From NCBI GenBank assembly GCA_019637585.1, contig JAHBVL010000012.1, forward strand, positions 10,185 to 74,184: DNA of 64,000 nucleotides, written 5' to 3'. The first letter of the stretch is position 1, and each line of letters starts with the position of its first letter. The position numbers and the translations under genes were made by a program. Below are positions 16,819-25,328 of the stretch, piece after piece. Under the pieces are notes generated by a model. That model did no database searches, was not told the DNA's origin, and was given only the letters and a program-made list of their open reading frames with translations. The stretch is from Thermomicrobiales bacterium (GTDB taxonomy: Bacteria > Chloroflexota > Chloroflexia > Thermomicrobiales > UBA6265).

Positions 16819-19044
16819 CTAGAAATCGTCGGTGATGATCGGCCGGCCCTTGATGCCATCCGCCGGACCGATGATGCCGTCTGCTTCCATCTGCTCGATG
16901 AGCCGCGCGGCACGGTTGTAGCCAATCCGGAGGCGGCGCTGCAGCATCGACGCCGATGCCACACCCTGACTTCGCACGACTTCGAGCGCTTTTTCCATCA
17001 GAGGATCTTCTTCACCGTCGAGGTCGTCATCCCCGCCGGCCGATGAGGGCAGGTTCAGCCATTCTTCGGCGTATTTCGGCAGGGGAGCGACCGAGTGCCA
17101 GTGCTGCACCAGATAGTGGACATCGTTGTCCTCGATAAACGCTCCCTGAATTCTCGCCGGCTTGGCCGCGTCGGGAGGCAGGAAGAGCATGTCGCCGCGT
17201 CCCAGGAGACGTTCGGCTCCGGGCATGTCCAAAATGACGCGGCTGTCGGTCTGCGATGACACCGCAAAGGCAATGCGGGTTGGGACGTTGGCTTTGATCA
17301 CGCCGGTCACCACGTCCACTGATGGCCGCTGGGTCGCCAGGATCAGGTGAATACCCGCAGCACGCCCCATCTGGGCAATACGCTGCAGCAGCGCCTCGAC
17401 ATCCATCGGCGACGTCAGCATCAGGTCGGCGAGCTCGTCGATGATCACGACGAGATAGGGCACCTTCTCGGCTTTTGGCTCGTCCTCGACCTTCAATCGG
17501 TAGCCGTCGAGATTGCGCACGCCATTCTTGCTGAAGAGGTCGTAGCGGCGCTGCATTTCCTGCACCACCAGCCGCAAAGCGCCAACCACCTTGTCCATTT
17601 CGGTGATCACGGGGCACTGGAGATGCGGGACGCCGTTGTAGCCGGTCAGCTCGACCATCTTGGGGTCGATCATCAGCAATTTCAGCTCGGCCGGCGTCCG
17701 CGTCAGCATGAATGTGGAGATGATCGTGTTGATACAGACGCTCTTGCCCGCCCCCGTTGCTCCGGCGATGAGCACGTGCGGCATCTTGGCGATATCGTGG
17801 ACCACATGCTTGCCGTTGACGTCGCGGCCAAGCGGAATGGGCAACTTGAACTTGTTTCGCTGGAACGCCGGCGACTCGAGCATTTCCCGCAGTCCCACTG
17901 TGGCGACCTGCTCGTTGGGAATCTCGATACCGACCCGGGCCATGCCTGGAACGGGCGCTTCGATGCGGATACTCGGCGCCGCCATAGCCAGGGCGAGATC
18001 GTTCTGCAGTTCAGTGATGCGGCGAACTTTGACTCCACTGCCCGGTTCGAGGGTGTACTGGGTCACGGTCGGGCCGGGATTGATTTCCCGGACATGCGCG
18101 TCGACCTTGAAGCTGATCAGCGTCTCCTCGATCAACCGCGCTTTGGCCTCCAGATCGGCGGTGTCGGGTTCGACGCCTTCGTAGTACTGAAGCTTCGTCA
18201 GATTGGGCAGGGGCATCTTTTCCGCCGATTTGGTCGACGTCACAGCAGCGGAAGATTTTTTCTTGTCGGCGGCAGTCTCCACTGTTTTGGGCATGTTGAT
18301 GACAGGTGGCAGCGCCATCTGCGTCACCTGAGCCATTTCTTCCCTGCTCACCGGCGGAGGCGGTGTGGTGAAATCGATCTCCTTGCGCGGAGGCTTGCGC
18401 TTCGGTTCGGCAACGACCGGCGCAACTGGGGTGCGATTGGCTCCGGTGATGTCGGAGATTTCGTGCACCAGCTTCCATGGAGTCATGCGGCTCAGCAGAA
18501 AGATGCCAGCGAAACCCAGCGCGAGAAAGGCCATGGCCGCCGGAATCTCACTCGTCCATCGATAGGCAAGTGAAACTGCGGCATGTCCGAGCTTGCCTCC
18601 TCCATCTTCGAGATCGGGTTCGGTCAACGCCAGAATGCCCAGGAGTGCGAAGAGGAGAATGGCTCCCCCGGCGATGTGCCACCAGAGGAGGAGTGGCTGG
18701 GTATTGCGCAGCACGCCCCGCAGACCGACGATGACCAACACCAGGGGAATGAGGAATGCACCCTTGCCGGCGAGCGTCTGCATGGCGCCCTGGAGCCAGG
18801 AAGCGATCGGCCCGCTCTCCCCCCCGGCAATGAGTAGCCACGCCGCCACAATACCCATGGCCAGCAACAACGCGCCGATCAGACGGCGACGGCGTTTCTC
18901 AGTTTCTCGCTGGGCATGCAGCCAGATGGGAACCCGGTCCCGGATCGAGGTAAACCGGCTGGTAGGAGTCTCTGCCCGGCTGCGGGACCGGCTGGCCTGC
19001 TTGGTTTTTGGCTGGCTGGCCCGGACTCGGGTGCTGGTGGCCAT
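16819..19044 (-). CDS. ftsK: DNA translocase FtsK/SpoIIIE
   Basis: A 741-residue DNA pump for chromosome segregation at division. Four membrane segments lie in the first 220 residues; a Pro/Lys/Thr linker follows; the motor has FKVDAHVREINPGPTV, Walker A IAGATGAGKSVCIN, Walker B VPYLVVIIDELADLM and ILATQRPSVDVVTG. The C-terminal winged-helix gamma domain (LEVVRSQGVASASMLQRRLR) would read oriented DNA sequences. The ATG at 19044 starts a basic N-terminus; the frame continues upstream to 19194 but that part does not look like the family. It is divergent from the SOS-controlled imuB operon. Confidence 0.95.
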   Translation of the reverse strand: MATSTRVRASQPKTKQASRSRSRAETPTSRFTSIRDRVPIWLHAQRETEKRRRRLIGALLLAMGIVAAWLLIAGGESGPIASWLQGAMQTLAGKGAFLIPLVLVIVGLRGVLRNTQPLLLWWHIAGGAILLFALLGILALTEPDLEDGGGKLGHAAVSLAYRWTSEIPAAMAFLALGFAGIFLLSRMTPWKLVHEISDITGANRTPVAPVVAEPKRKPPRKEIDFTTPPPPVSREEMAQVTQMALPPVINMPKTVETAADKKKSSAAVTSTKSAEKMPLPNLTKLQYYEGVEPDTADLEAKARLIEETLISFKVDAHVREINPGPTVTQYTLEPGSGVKVRRITELQNDLALAMAAPSIRIEAPVPGMARVGIEIPNEQVATVGLREMLESPAFQRNKFKLPIPLGRDVNGKHVVHDIAKMPHVLIAGATGAGKSVCINTIISTFMLTRTPAELKLLMIDPKMVELTGYNGVPHLQCPVITEMDKVVGALRLVVQEMQRRYDLFSKNGVRNLDGYRLKVEDEPKAEKVPYLVVIIDELADLMLTSPMDVEALLQRIAQMGRAAGIHLILATQRPSVDVVTGVIKANVPTRIAFAVSSQTDSRVILDMPGAERLLGRGDMLFLPPDAAKPARIQGAFIEDNDVHYLVQHWHSVAPLPKYAEEWLNLPSSAGGDDDLDGEEDPLMEKALEVVRSQGVASASMLQRRLRIGYNRAARLIEQMEADGIIGPADGIKGRPIITDDF

Positions 19045-19196
19045 TGCGGTTCCTGCGGTGGCGGGCAGTGCGAGTGCGCGTTCGTGACGCTCTGACGGAC
19101 AGAGTGTACGTACAGATAGTTTGGACAGTATACACGAGAGTTCGAAGTCCAGGGTCCGGAGTCCGAAGCTCGGCATACGGAAACCCGTTTCCATCT

Positions 19197-19224
19197 CCTA
19201 TTTCCCATTTCCTATTTCCTATTT
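19197..19224 (+). repeat. Heptamer microsatellite (CCTATTT)
   Basis: Four tandem heptamers CCTATTT/CCCATTT/CCTATTT/CCTATTT, AT-rich against a GC-rich background, in the ftsK-imuB gap. Related short tandem repeats lie at 21085-21124 and 24524-24574. Confidence 0.8.
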
Positions 19225-19251
19225 CCCTACACGCTCCTTCATTGCACGAAC

Positions 19252-19265
19252 AGAACATTTGTTCT
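19252..19265 (+). promoter_or_regulatory. LexA (SOS) box upstream of imuB
   Basis: AGAACATTTGTTCT, a perfect inverted repeat of AGAACA around TT. It contains GAAC-N4-GTTC, the core of the Gram-positive LexA box (CGAACRNRYGTTYC), and lies 46 nt before the imuB start. Presence upstream of a Y-family/DnaE2 operon fits LexA repression released on DNA damage. It could also affect divergent ftsK. Confidence 0.75.
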
Positions 19266-19310
19266 ATCATCCTGTCAGATGCTGTTTCGATTGATTGCCG
19301 GAGCTCAGCA

Positions 19311-20498
19311 ATGGCTATTGCCTGCATCCTGATTCCGCATTTTTCCCTGCGAATGACTCTGCTCGACCGCCCCGATCTCGACGGGTTGCCCCTGGTGCTG
19401 ACCTCGCCACCCAATGCCCGCACCTGCGTTGTCGATTGCAGTCCGGAAGCCGCCCAACGAGGCGTACGACCGGGAATGCTCCTCCGCGAGGTCACTGCCC
19501 TTGTCCCGGAGGCGGTCTTCATCGAACCCAATCCCGTCCGGGAAGCGACGACCTTCGAGCGGATTCTGGCTGCACTGGAAACTGTCAGCCCATCGGTCGA
19601 ACCGGAGGGCACCAGTCGCTGTTATGTCGATATCAGTGGTCTGGGAAGACACTACCCCTCCCCTCAGGCCGCTGCTCAACGATTGCTCGATCTCATCCCT
19701 TCGATTTTGCGACCGCGAGCGGGAATCGCTCCCGGGAAATTCACCGCTCTGGTCGCGGCACGTCAGGCGAAAGCCGGTGGTGTCCGCTTTGTGAGCGAAG
19801 AAGATGTACACACCTTTTTGAAAACCGTACCCGCTTCCTGGCTGCCGATCGAGCTCGACGTCGCGAGACGGCTGGAACGACTGGGGCTGATCACCCTCGG
19901 CGATCTGGCTTCGTTGCCCGCTACCGCAATGCAAGCGCGATTTGGTCCGCAGGGAAGGCATATCTGGAATCTGGCCAGTGGTATCGATGATGTCACCATC
20001 ACGTCGCGCCCCCAGCAGGAATCGGTCACTGAAGCCCTCGATCTGCCCGCACCATCCAGCAGCCGGGAGATGTTGCTGATCGGTCTGCGCCAGCTGGTGC
20101 ACAAAGCGTTCACCCGGCCGGAGCTGCGGTACCGGCACGTTCGGCAAGCCCGTTTGCAGGTGCTGATCGAAGACCATCGCTCCTGGGAGAAAGAGATGAC
20201 GTTCGGCGAGCCTGCGGACCACTCCCGGGTGATCGAAATTCTGATGCACCGGTTGCAGGCGCTCGAACTGCCCGGCGCCGCCGAACGTCTGATCCTGACC
20301 CTGATCGGTCTGGTTTCAGAAATCACCAAACAGGAACGGCTTCCCACGTTCTATGCACGGAAACCGCCTTCTCTGGTGGCGGCAACCCGGCAACTGAAGC
20401 GGCGATATGGAAGATCGCCTTTGTATCACATTGTGGAGGTGGAACCATGGTCAAGAATCCCCGAACGCCGGCACGCCCTGATCAGCTACGACCCCTGA
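19311..20498 (+). CDS. imuB: ImuB-like Y-family polymerase homologue
   Basis: A 395-residue Y-family protein. Palm and fingers cover the first 170 residues (CVVDCSPEAAQRGVRPGMLL), a helix-hairpin-helix thumb follows (RLERLGLITLGDLASLPATAM, FGPQGRHIWNLASG), and a little-finger-like domain ends near residue 350. The catalytic acids of true DinB are not evident: the first motif is ILIPHF instead of xDxD, and the SxDE motif is replaced by YVDISGLG. This points to an ImuB-type adaptor rather than an active polymerase. With dnaE2 downstream and a LexA box upstream it would take part in damage-induced mutagenesis. Confidence 0.88.
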   Translation: MAIACILIPHFSLRMTLLDRPDLDGLPLVLTSPPNARTCVVDCSPEAAQRGVRPGMLLREVTALVPEAVFIEPNPVREATTFERILAALETVSPSVEPEGTSRCYVDISGLGRHYPSPQAAAQRLLDLIPSILRPRAGIAPGKFTALVAARQAKAGGVRFVSEEDVHTFLKTVPASWLPIELDVARRLERLGLITLGDLASLPATAMQARFGPQGRHIWNLASGIDDVTITSRPQQESVTEALDLPAPSSSREMLLIGLRQLVHKAFTRPELRYRHVRQARLQVLIEDHRSWEKEMTFGEPADHSRVIEILMHRLQALELPGAAERLILTLIGLVSEITKQERLPTFYARKPPSLVAATRQLKRRYGRSPLYHIVEVEPWSRIPERRHALISYDP

Positions 20499-20725
20499 AC
20501 CGGCCACTCCCGATTCGGGTGGAAACCGAGCAGCATCTGCCCGTGGCGCTCTCCAGTGCCAACCGGCAGCGACATGCCATCGTCGAGGTTCAGGACACCT
20601 GGAACGTCGACGATGAATGGTGGCGCGAACCGATCCACCGTCGCTACTACCGGGTCCAGCTGGACAACGGCTCGCTCCACACAATCTACGCCGATGCCGG
20701 CGCCTGGCACGAGCAGCGATATTAA
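20447..20725 (+). CDS. Small protein of mutasome operon (DUF6504-like)
   Basis: A 92-residue protein starting 52 bases inside the end of imuB, in another frame. The N-terminus is Pro/Arg rich; the core has ATIVEVQDTW-like (HAIVEVQDTWNVDDEWW), then RRYYRVQLDNG, LHTIYADAGAWHEQRY. This Trp/Tyr pattern resembles the DUF6504 family often seen beside Y-family polymerases in high-GC bacteria; the family assignment is from memory and not tested. Its place between imuB and dnaE2 suggests a mutasome accessory role. Confidence 0.72.
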   Translation: MVKNPRTPARPDQLRPLNRPLPIRVETEQHLPVALSSANRQRHAIVEVQDTWNVDDEWWREPIHRRYYRVQLDNGSLHTIYADAGAWHEQRY

Positions 20726-20755
20726 GGAGGCACTGGGCACTGGGGAAAAGTATGA

Positions 20756-21049
20756 GAACCCTCTCCCGCGGTCGGGAGAGGGCAGGGTGAGGGATATCCC
20801 CGCGCTGTGGATGAGCGAATTGAGAACCCTCTCCCGCGGTCGGGAGAGGGCAGGGTGAGGGATATATCCCCGCAGTGGATGAGCGGATTGAGAACCCTCT
20901 CCCGCGGTCGGGAGAGGGCAGGGTGAGGGATATCCCCGCAGTGGATGAGCGGGTAGGGTGCTGAACGCACTGTAGTCAGCCGAGGAGGAAGTGGCGACCG
21001 CGGAAAATCCCTCACCCCCGGCCCCTCTCCCGACCGCGGGAGAGGGGAG
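20756..21049 (+). repeat. REP-like palindrome array between the mutasome genes
   Basis: Three direct copies (starting near 20756, 20821 and 20889) of a roughly 66-base unit whose core is CCCTCTCCCGCGGTCGGGAG, ending in a GGGATATCCCCGC part. A fourth core lies in inverted orientation at about 21007-21049. The core can fold (CTCTCCCGCGG/CCGCGGGAGAG across copies). The 403 bases from 20726 to 21128 hold these repeats and the octamer array but no gene. Confidence 0.85.
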
Positions 21050-21084
21050 TTAGGTTCCCGCCTTTGCCTTTGGGCTTTCTTCTG

Positions 21085-21124
21085 GCCGTCTTGCCGTCTT
21101 GCCGACTTGCCGACTTTCCGTCTC
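21085..21124 (+). repeat. Octamer microsatellite before dnaE2
   Basis: Five tandem 8-base units: GCCGTCTT twice, GCCGACTT twice, TCCGTCTC once, ending 4 bases before the dnaE2 ATG. It occupies the place of the ribosome binding site; no purine-rich Shine-Dalgarno is visible. Confidence 0.75.
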
Positions 21125-21128
21125 GCCC

Positions 21129-24100
21129 ATGTACACCGAACTCCACGCCCATACCGCCTTTTCCCTCCTCGACGGCGCATCGCTGCCTGAGGAGATGGCT
21201 GACCGCGCCGTCGAGCTCGGCTACTCCGCGATGGCGATCACCGATCACGATGGGCTTTATGGGTCCATGGAATTTGCCCAGAAGGCCGCCGCCGCCGGTC
21301 TTTTCCCGATTACCGGCGCTGAATTGACCCTCACCGATGAGTCGCACATCACATTGCTCGCATCATCCAAAGAGGGATATGCCAATCTCTCCAAGCTGAT
21401 CACCGAAGCGCATCGCCTCCCCCCGGAAGCTATTCGTCCCAGTCGCTTCCTGCACCGTGATCCGGAGTTGGGTATCGATCTCTCGATGCAGGGGATCGGC
21501 AAAACCCCTCCCCAGTACCATCCTGACGATCGTGTGCCCCGTCTCGATCCCACATTGCTGGCATCCCATGCTGAAGGGTTGATTCTGCTCACCGGCTGCC
21601 GGCAGGGAAAGGTTTCACAGTTGGTCGATCAGGGACGTATAAGCGAAGCGGCCGAATTGCTGCGCACCTACCGGGAGTGGCTCGGTCCGGAGAATGTCTT
21701 CGTCGAGCTTCAGCACAATCTGGTCTATGGCGATACCCAGCGGGTGCGAAAACTGGTCGCACTGGCCAACGAAACGGGGCTGGGCTACGTCGCCACCGGC
21801 AACGTCCACTACCATGTCCAGGATCGGCACCGGCTGCAGGATGTCCTGGTCGCGATCAAACACCGCACCACGCTCGACAATTCCCACCAGCTCCGGCGGC
21901 CAAACGCCGAGTTCTACCTCCGCTCTCCCCAGGAAATGACCAGCCATTTTGCCGATCTCCCATTGTCGTTGACGACAACACTGGAAATCGCCGAGCGCTG
22001 CCGGGATTTCAATCTTGCCGAGGATCTGAAGTACGTCTTCCCCGACTACGACACCCAAACCGGAGAAACTCCAGATGAGATGCTCGAACGCGTCTGTAAG
22101 GAGGCTTTCGCCGAACGGTACAAAGCCAGCTACAAAAAACTACCCGAGGCTCAACAACGGCTGGACGAAGAGCTCGAGATCATCGCGCACCACAACCTCT
22201 CCGGGTTCTTCCTGCTCTATCGCGATCTCCTCCTGCTGGGTGGCGAGATCGCCGACGAGGTGCGCGGTCGCAGCAGCGCCCGGGCCGCCGCAAAACTCCC
22301 GCCTGGGCGGGGCCGGGGATCATCGGTCAGCTCGATCGTCTGCTACCTGATCGGTCTCTCCCATATTGATCCTGTCAAGCACGATCTCTTCTTCGGTCGC
22401 TTCATGAACAAGGAGCTCCACTCGATTCCCGATATCGACCTCGATTTTCCTCGCGAAATCCGGGAGCGGTTGATCGAGAGAGTTTACGAACGATACGGTC
22501 ATGACCACGTAGGACTAGTCTGCGCGTTCTCTACCTACCGGCTGCGCAGCGCGGTGCGCGATGTCGGTAAAGCGCTCGGACTCCCCCTCCCCGAGCTCGA
22601 CAAGATCGCGAAGCTGAGCGAACCCCACTCTTCGAAAGAGCTCGGCAATGAGCTGGCTCGCGTTCCCGGTTACGCCCAGCGCAAGCATTCCCCTCCCTGG
22701 TGTTATCTGATCGAACTGGCCGAGCAGCTGAGTCATTTCCCTCGCCACATCACCCAGCACGTCGGCGGCATGATCATCTCATCCGAGCCGCTGAGCAATC
22801 TTGTGCCGATCCAGCCTGCCGCCATGCAGGGCCGGTTCCTCTGCCAGTGGGATAAAGACTCCGTCGAGGATTTGCGTGCCGTGAAGATCGATTTCCTCGC
22901 TCTCGGCATGCTTTCACTCGTGGAGGAATGTCTCGAGCTGATCGTCCAGCAAGGCAAGGAGCCGATCGATCTGAGCCAAATCGATTTCGATGCTCCCGAG
23001 ATTTACGACATGATTCAGCGCGGCGACACGATCGGCGTGTTTCAGATCGAAAGCCGGGCTCAAATTCAGATGCTGCCGCGCACCGGTCCGCGCACCCTGG
23101 ATGATCTGGTCGTGCAGGTGGCAATCGTCCGGCCCGGACCGATCATCGGCGGCGCCGTCAAACCCTATGTCGCCCAGCGACGGCAGCAGCGGCAGTTCGA
23201 GCGCACCAGCTTTCTGCCGATCGAGCCGCATTACGATCATGATTCACTGATCCCTGTGCTGCAGGAGACGCATGGCGTTGTCCTCTATCAGGAACAAGTC
23301 ATTCAGGTGGCAATGGAGCTGGCCGGCTTCACCGCCGGGCAAGCCGATCAACTCCGCCGCTCGATGACCCGCAAGCGTTCCCGCGAGGCGATGATCGCAA
23401 TGTGGGATGAGTTTCGTGAGGGCGCGGCCGAGCGAGGAGTATCCAGGGAGATTGCCCGCACTGTCTTCAAGAAGCTGCTCGGTTTTGCAGCATATGGGTT
23501 CCCCAAGGCTCACGCGGTTGCGTTTGCGGTGTTGGCGTATCAATCATGCTGGCTGAAGTACTACCACCCCGCAGAATTCACCTGCGCCTTGTTGAACAAC
23601 CAGCCGATGGGCTTCTACCCTCCTCATGTGCTCACCAACGACGCCAAGCGGCACGGACTGCGCGTTTTCAGACCTGACATCAATCTGAGCGAGTTGCGCT
23701 GCTCAGTCGAAGAAGGCAATGCCATTCGTATCGGACTTGGGTATGTTCAGGGAATGGGTACAGAAACCGCCCGGAGCATCGTGATCGAGCGACGGAGCAA
23801 TGGCGACTACCAATCCCTGGCCGACTTTCTGAGACGAGTTCCGCTCGCCACCGAAGCGGTCGAAAACCTGGTGATGGTTGGCGCGTTCGACGGGTTCGGC
23901 GTCGGACGCCGGGAAGCCCTCTGGCAGATCGGGTTGTTCATTCCGTCAAAACGGGTGGGAACACCGAAAACGGACAAAGGCCGCCAGCTGGCGCTGGCTC
24001 TGCCGATCGAGCAGGACCAGGTCGCATTGAAACCCTTCAATTCATGGGACAGGATGGCAGCCGACTACGAAATCATCGGACTCTCGCCCCACTATCATCC

Positions 24101-24521
24101 ACTCGGTCTCCTGCGCCCCCGTCTTCCCGCTCATCTGGCGACAACAGCCGATCTCGAGCACCGGGAAAACCATTCGATCGTGCAGATTGCCGGACTCGTC
24201 GTTTGCCGGCAACGACCGGGCACCGCCAAGGAGATCACCTTCCTGCTCATGGAGGATGAGCTGGGGCTGGCCAACATCATCGTCTATCCCGATCTCTATC
24301 AGCAGAACCGGTTAGTGGTGCGCGGCGAGCCGTTCCTGCTCGTGGAAGGAAAGTTGCAGCGCGAGGAAGGGGTCATCAACGTCATTGCCCACAGGATCGC
24401 TGCACTCCAGGGAGCCCGCAGCCAGTTCAATGCTCCGCAACCGGATGTCTATGAAGACATCTTCCCGGAAACAACCGTCACCAGAGAAGCGCTCTCTCCG
24501 GCGAGTCATAACTATCGGTAG
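21129..24521 (+). CDS. dnaE2: Error-prone DNA polymerase DnaE2
   Basis: A 1130-residue C-family polymerase. PHP domain at the start (ELHAHTAFSLLDGAS, MAITDHDGLYG), a LQHNLVYGD and NVHYHVQDRHRLQDVL region characteristic of DnaE2, palm motif PDIDLDFPREIRERL, and AYGFPKAHAVAFAVLAYQ. HhH and OB regions follow, with a short C-terminal tail. The DnaE2 type and the neighbouring imuB and LexA box argue for damage-induced translesion synthesis, not bulk replication. The ATG at 21129 directly starts the PHP domain. It is separated from the DUF6504-like gene by about 400 bases of repeats, so co-transcription with imuB is less certain than usual. Confidence 0.93.
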   Translation: MYTELHAHTAFSLLDGASLPEEMADRAVELGYSAMAITDHDGLYGSMEFAQKAAAAGLFPITGAELTLTDESHITLLASSKEGYANLSKLITEAHRLPPEAIRPSRFLHRDPELGIDLSMQGIGKTPPQYHPDDRVPRLDPTLLASHAEGLILLTGCRQGKVSQLVDQGRISEAAELLRTYREWLGPENVFVELQHNLVYGDTQRVRKLVALANETGLGYVATGNVHYHVQDRHRLQDVLVAIKHRTTLDNSHQLRRPNAEFYLRSPQEMTSHFADLPLSLTTTLEIAERCRDFNLAEDLKYVFPDYDTQTGETPDEMLERVCKEAFAERYKASYKKLPEAQQRLDEELEIIAHHNLSGFFLLYRDLLLLGGEIADEVRGRSSARAAAKLPPGRGRGSSVSSIVCYLIGLSHIDPVKHDLFFGRFMNKELHSIPDIDLDFPREIRERLIERVYERYGHDHVGLVCAFSTYRLRSAVRDVGKALGLPLPELDKIAKLSEPHSSKELGNELARVPGYAQRKHSPPWCYLIELAEQLSHFPRHITQHVGGMIISSEPLSNLVPIQPAAMQGRFLCQWDKDSVEDLRAVKIDFLALGMLSLVEECLELIVQQGKEPIDLSQIDFDAPEIYDMIQRGDTIGVFQIESRAQIQMLPRTGPRTLDDLVVQVAIVRPGPIIGGAVKPYVAQRRQQRQFERTSFLPIEPHYDHDSLIPVLQETHGVVLYQEQVIQVAMELAGFTAGQADQLRRSMTRKRSREAMIAMWDEFREGAAERGVSREIARTVFKKLLGFAAYGFPKAHAVAFAVLAYQSCWLKYYHPAEFTCALLNNQPMGFYPPHVLTNDAKRHGLRVFRPDINLSELRCSVEEGNAIRIGLGYVQGMGTETARSIVIERRSNGDYQSLADFLRRVPLATEAVENLVMVGAFDGFGVGRREALWQIGLFIPSKRVGTPKTDKGRQLALALPIEQDQVALKPFNSWDRMAADYEIIGLSPHYHPLGLLRPRLPAHLATTADLEHRENHSIVQIAGLVVCRQRPGTAKEITFLLMEDELGLANIIVYPDLYQQNRLVVRGEPFLLVEGKLQREEGVINVIAHRIAALQGARSQFNAPQPDVYEDIFPETTVTREALSPASHNYR

Positions 24522-24523
24522 AT

Positions 24524-24574
24524 GGGCAAAGGGCAAAGGGCAAAGGGCAAAGGGCAAAGGGCAAAGGGCAAAGG
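24524..24574 (+). repeat. Heptamer microsatellite (GGGCAAA)
   Basis: Seven perfect tandem copies of GGGCAAA (24524-24572) plus GG, between the ends of convergent dnaE2 and vapC. It is purine-only except for the C, so it could also form unusual structures; it may vary in copy number. Confidence 0.95.
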
Positions 24575-24578
24575 AAAT

Positions 24579-25028
24579 CTAATCGCTGGGAGAACTGAGC
24601 ACAAGAAGATCGAGGCCCTGGAACTGGGAAAATGCTGCGTCCGTCGTGACCATCTGGTAGCCACCAGCTCGCGCAAATGCCGCCAGATAGGCGTCCATCC
24701 AGAGCTTGGGTGACGCGCTGTTCCGACCCGAAAACCGTTCCCAGAGGACTTCCAGCCCCGCGGGTTCCCGCATCTGGAAAGAAATCCGGTCATCACGCAG
24801 CAACGCGTTGAAAGAGCTCCACGCCTGCTGGTTGGAGCGCGGAGCGAGCTCATAAAGGCGCATCACCGACGCCATTGTTATGAGTCGCAAGAACGACTGC
24901 TGTGTCGCCCGGCAAAAATGCACCGAACCAGGCTCGGAAATAGAGTCAAACCAGGCACTGGCAACATTGTGATGGCTATGCGAATCGACCGTTAGGGCAA
25001 GCCAGACATTGCTATCGCACAAGATCAT
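24579..25028 (-). CDS. vapC: VapC-like PIN-domain toxin
   Basis: A 149-residue PIN-domain ribonuclease. Acidic active-site residues are visible: CDSNVWLAL at the start, KLWMDAYLAAFA in the last third and VTTDAAFSQF near the end. The middle has HFCRATQQSFLRL. The start overlaps the vapB-like gene by 17 bases, the usual toxin-antitoxin layout, so the antitoxin is made first. PIN toxins cut specific RNAs when the antitoxin is lost; the target cannot be told here. Confidence 0.9.
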   Translation of the reverse strand: MILCDSNVWLALTVDSHSHHNVASAWFDSISEPGSVHFCRATQQSFLRLITMASVMRLYELAPRSNQQAWSSFNALLRDDRISFQMREPAGLEVLWERFSGRNSASPKLWMDAYLAAFARAGGYQMVTTDAAFSQFQGLDLLVLSSPSD

Positions 25029-25275
25029 TGACTTCCTGCTCCAGCAAGAGCTCCGACAAACGCTCTGGAGTCAGCTCTTCACCTGGTTTTGCCGGATGCC
25101 CCCCCGTGATCAATGGCAACTTCACCCGGTGGCGAATCTGCTGCTCAGCGGGAGGCTGACAAAGACCCTTCCGCAGCAATTCGGCAACCATGTCTTTGAG
25201 CTTTCGATCTTCTTCGATCGCACGCATCTTGACTTCACGCATCAATTCGTCTGGGAGTTCGAATGTTGTCTTCAT
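25012..25275 (-). CDS. vapB: VapB-like antitoxin
   Basis: An 87-residue protein. The first 45 residues (TTFELPDELMREVKMRAIEE, then MVAELLRKGL) look like a ribbon-helix-helix DNA-binding domain; the last 40 (Pro/Leu/Glu rich, ERLSELLLEQEVNDL) would wrap the PIN toxin. It precedes vapC with a 17-base overlap. A 28-bp interrupted palindrome lies just upstream, consistent with autorepression by the VapBC complex. There is no clear Shine-Dalgarno; TAATAT ends 6 nt before the ATG. Confidence 0.85.
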   Translation of the reverse strand: MKTTFELPDELMREVKMRAIEEDRKLKDMVAELLRKGLCQPPAEQQIRHRVKLPLITGGHPAKPGEELTPERLSELLLEQEVNDLVR

Positions 25276-25279
25276 AGAC

Positions 25280-25307
25280 CCATATTACCATTAAACTGGT
25301 TTTATGG
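25280..25307 (-). promoter_or_regulatory. Palindromic operator and promoter of vapBC
   Basis: A 28-bp interrupted palindrome: CCATA-2-ACCA-6-TGGT-2-TATGG, starting 5 bases before the vapB ATG. It overlaps the minus-strand -10-like TAATAT (25282-25287), so a bound RHH complex would block transcription. All nine paired positions match. Confidence 0.7.
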
Positions 25308-25328
25308 GCGCCAAGCATACCTCGCCCA

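Noticed and set aside
20756-21049. CRISPR array or rho-independent terminators
   Set aside because: Copies are too few and repeated over their full length, and there is no T-run after the palindromes.
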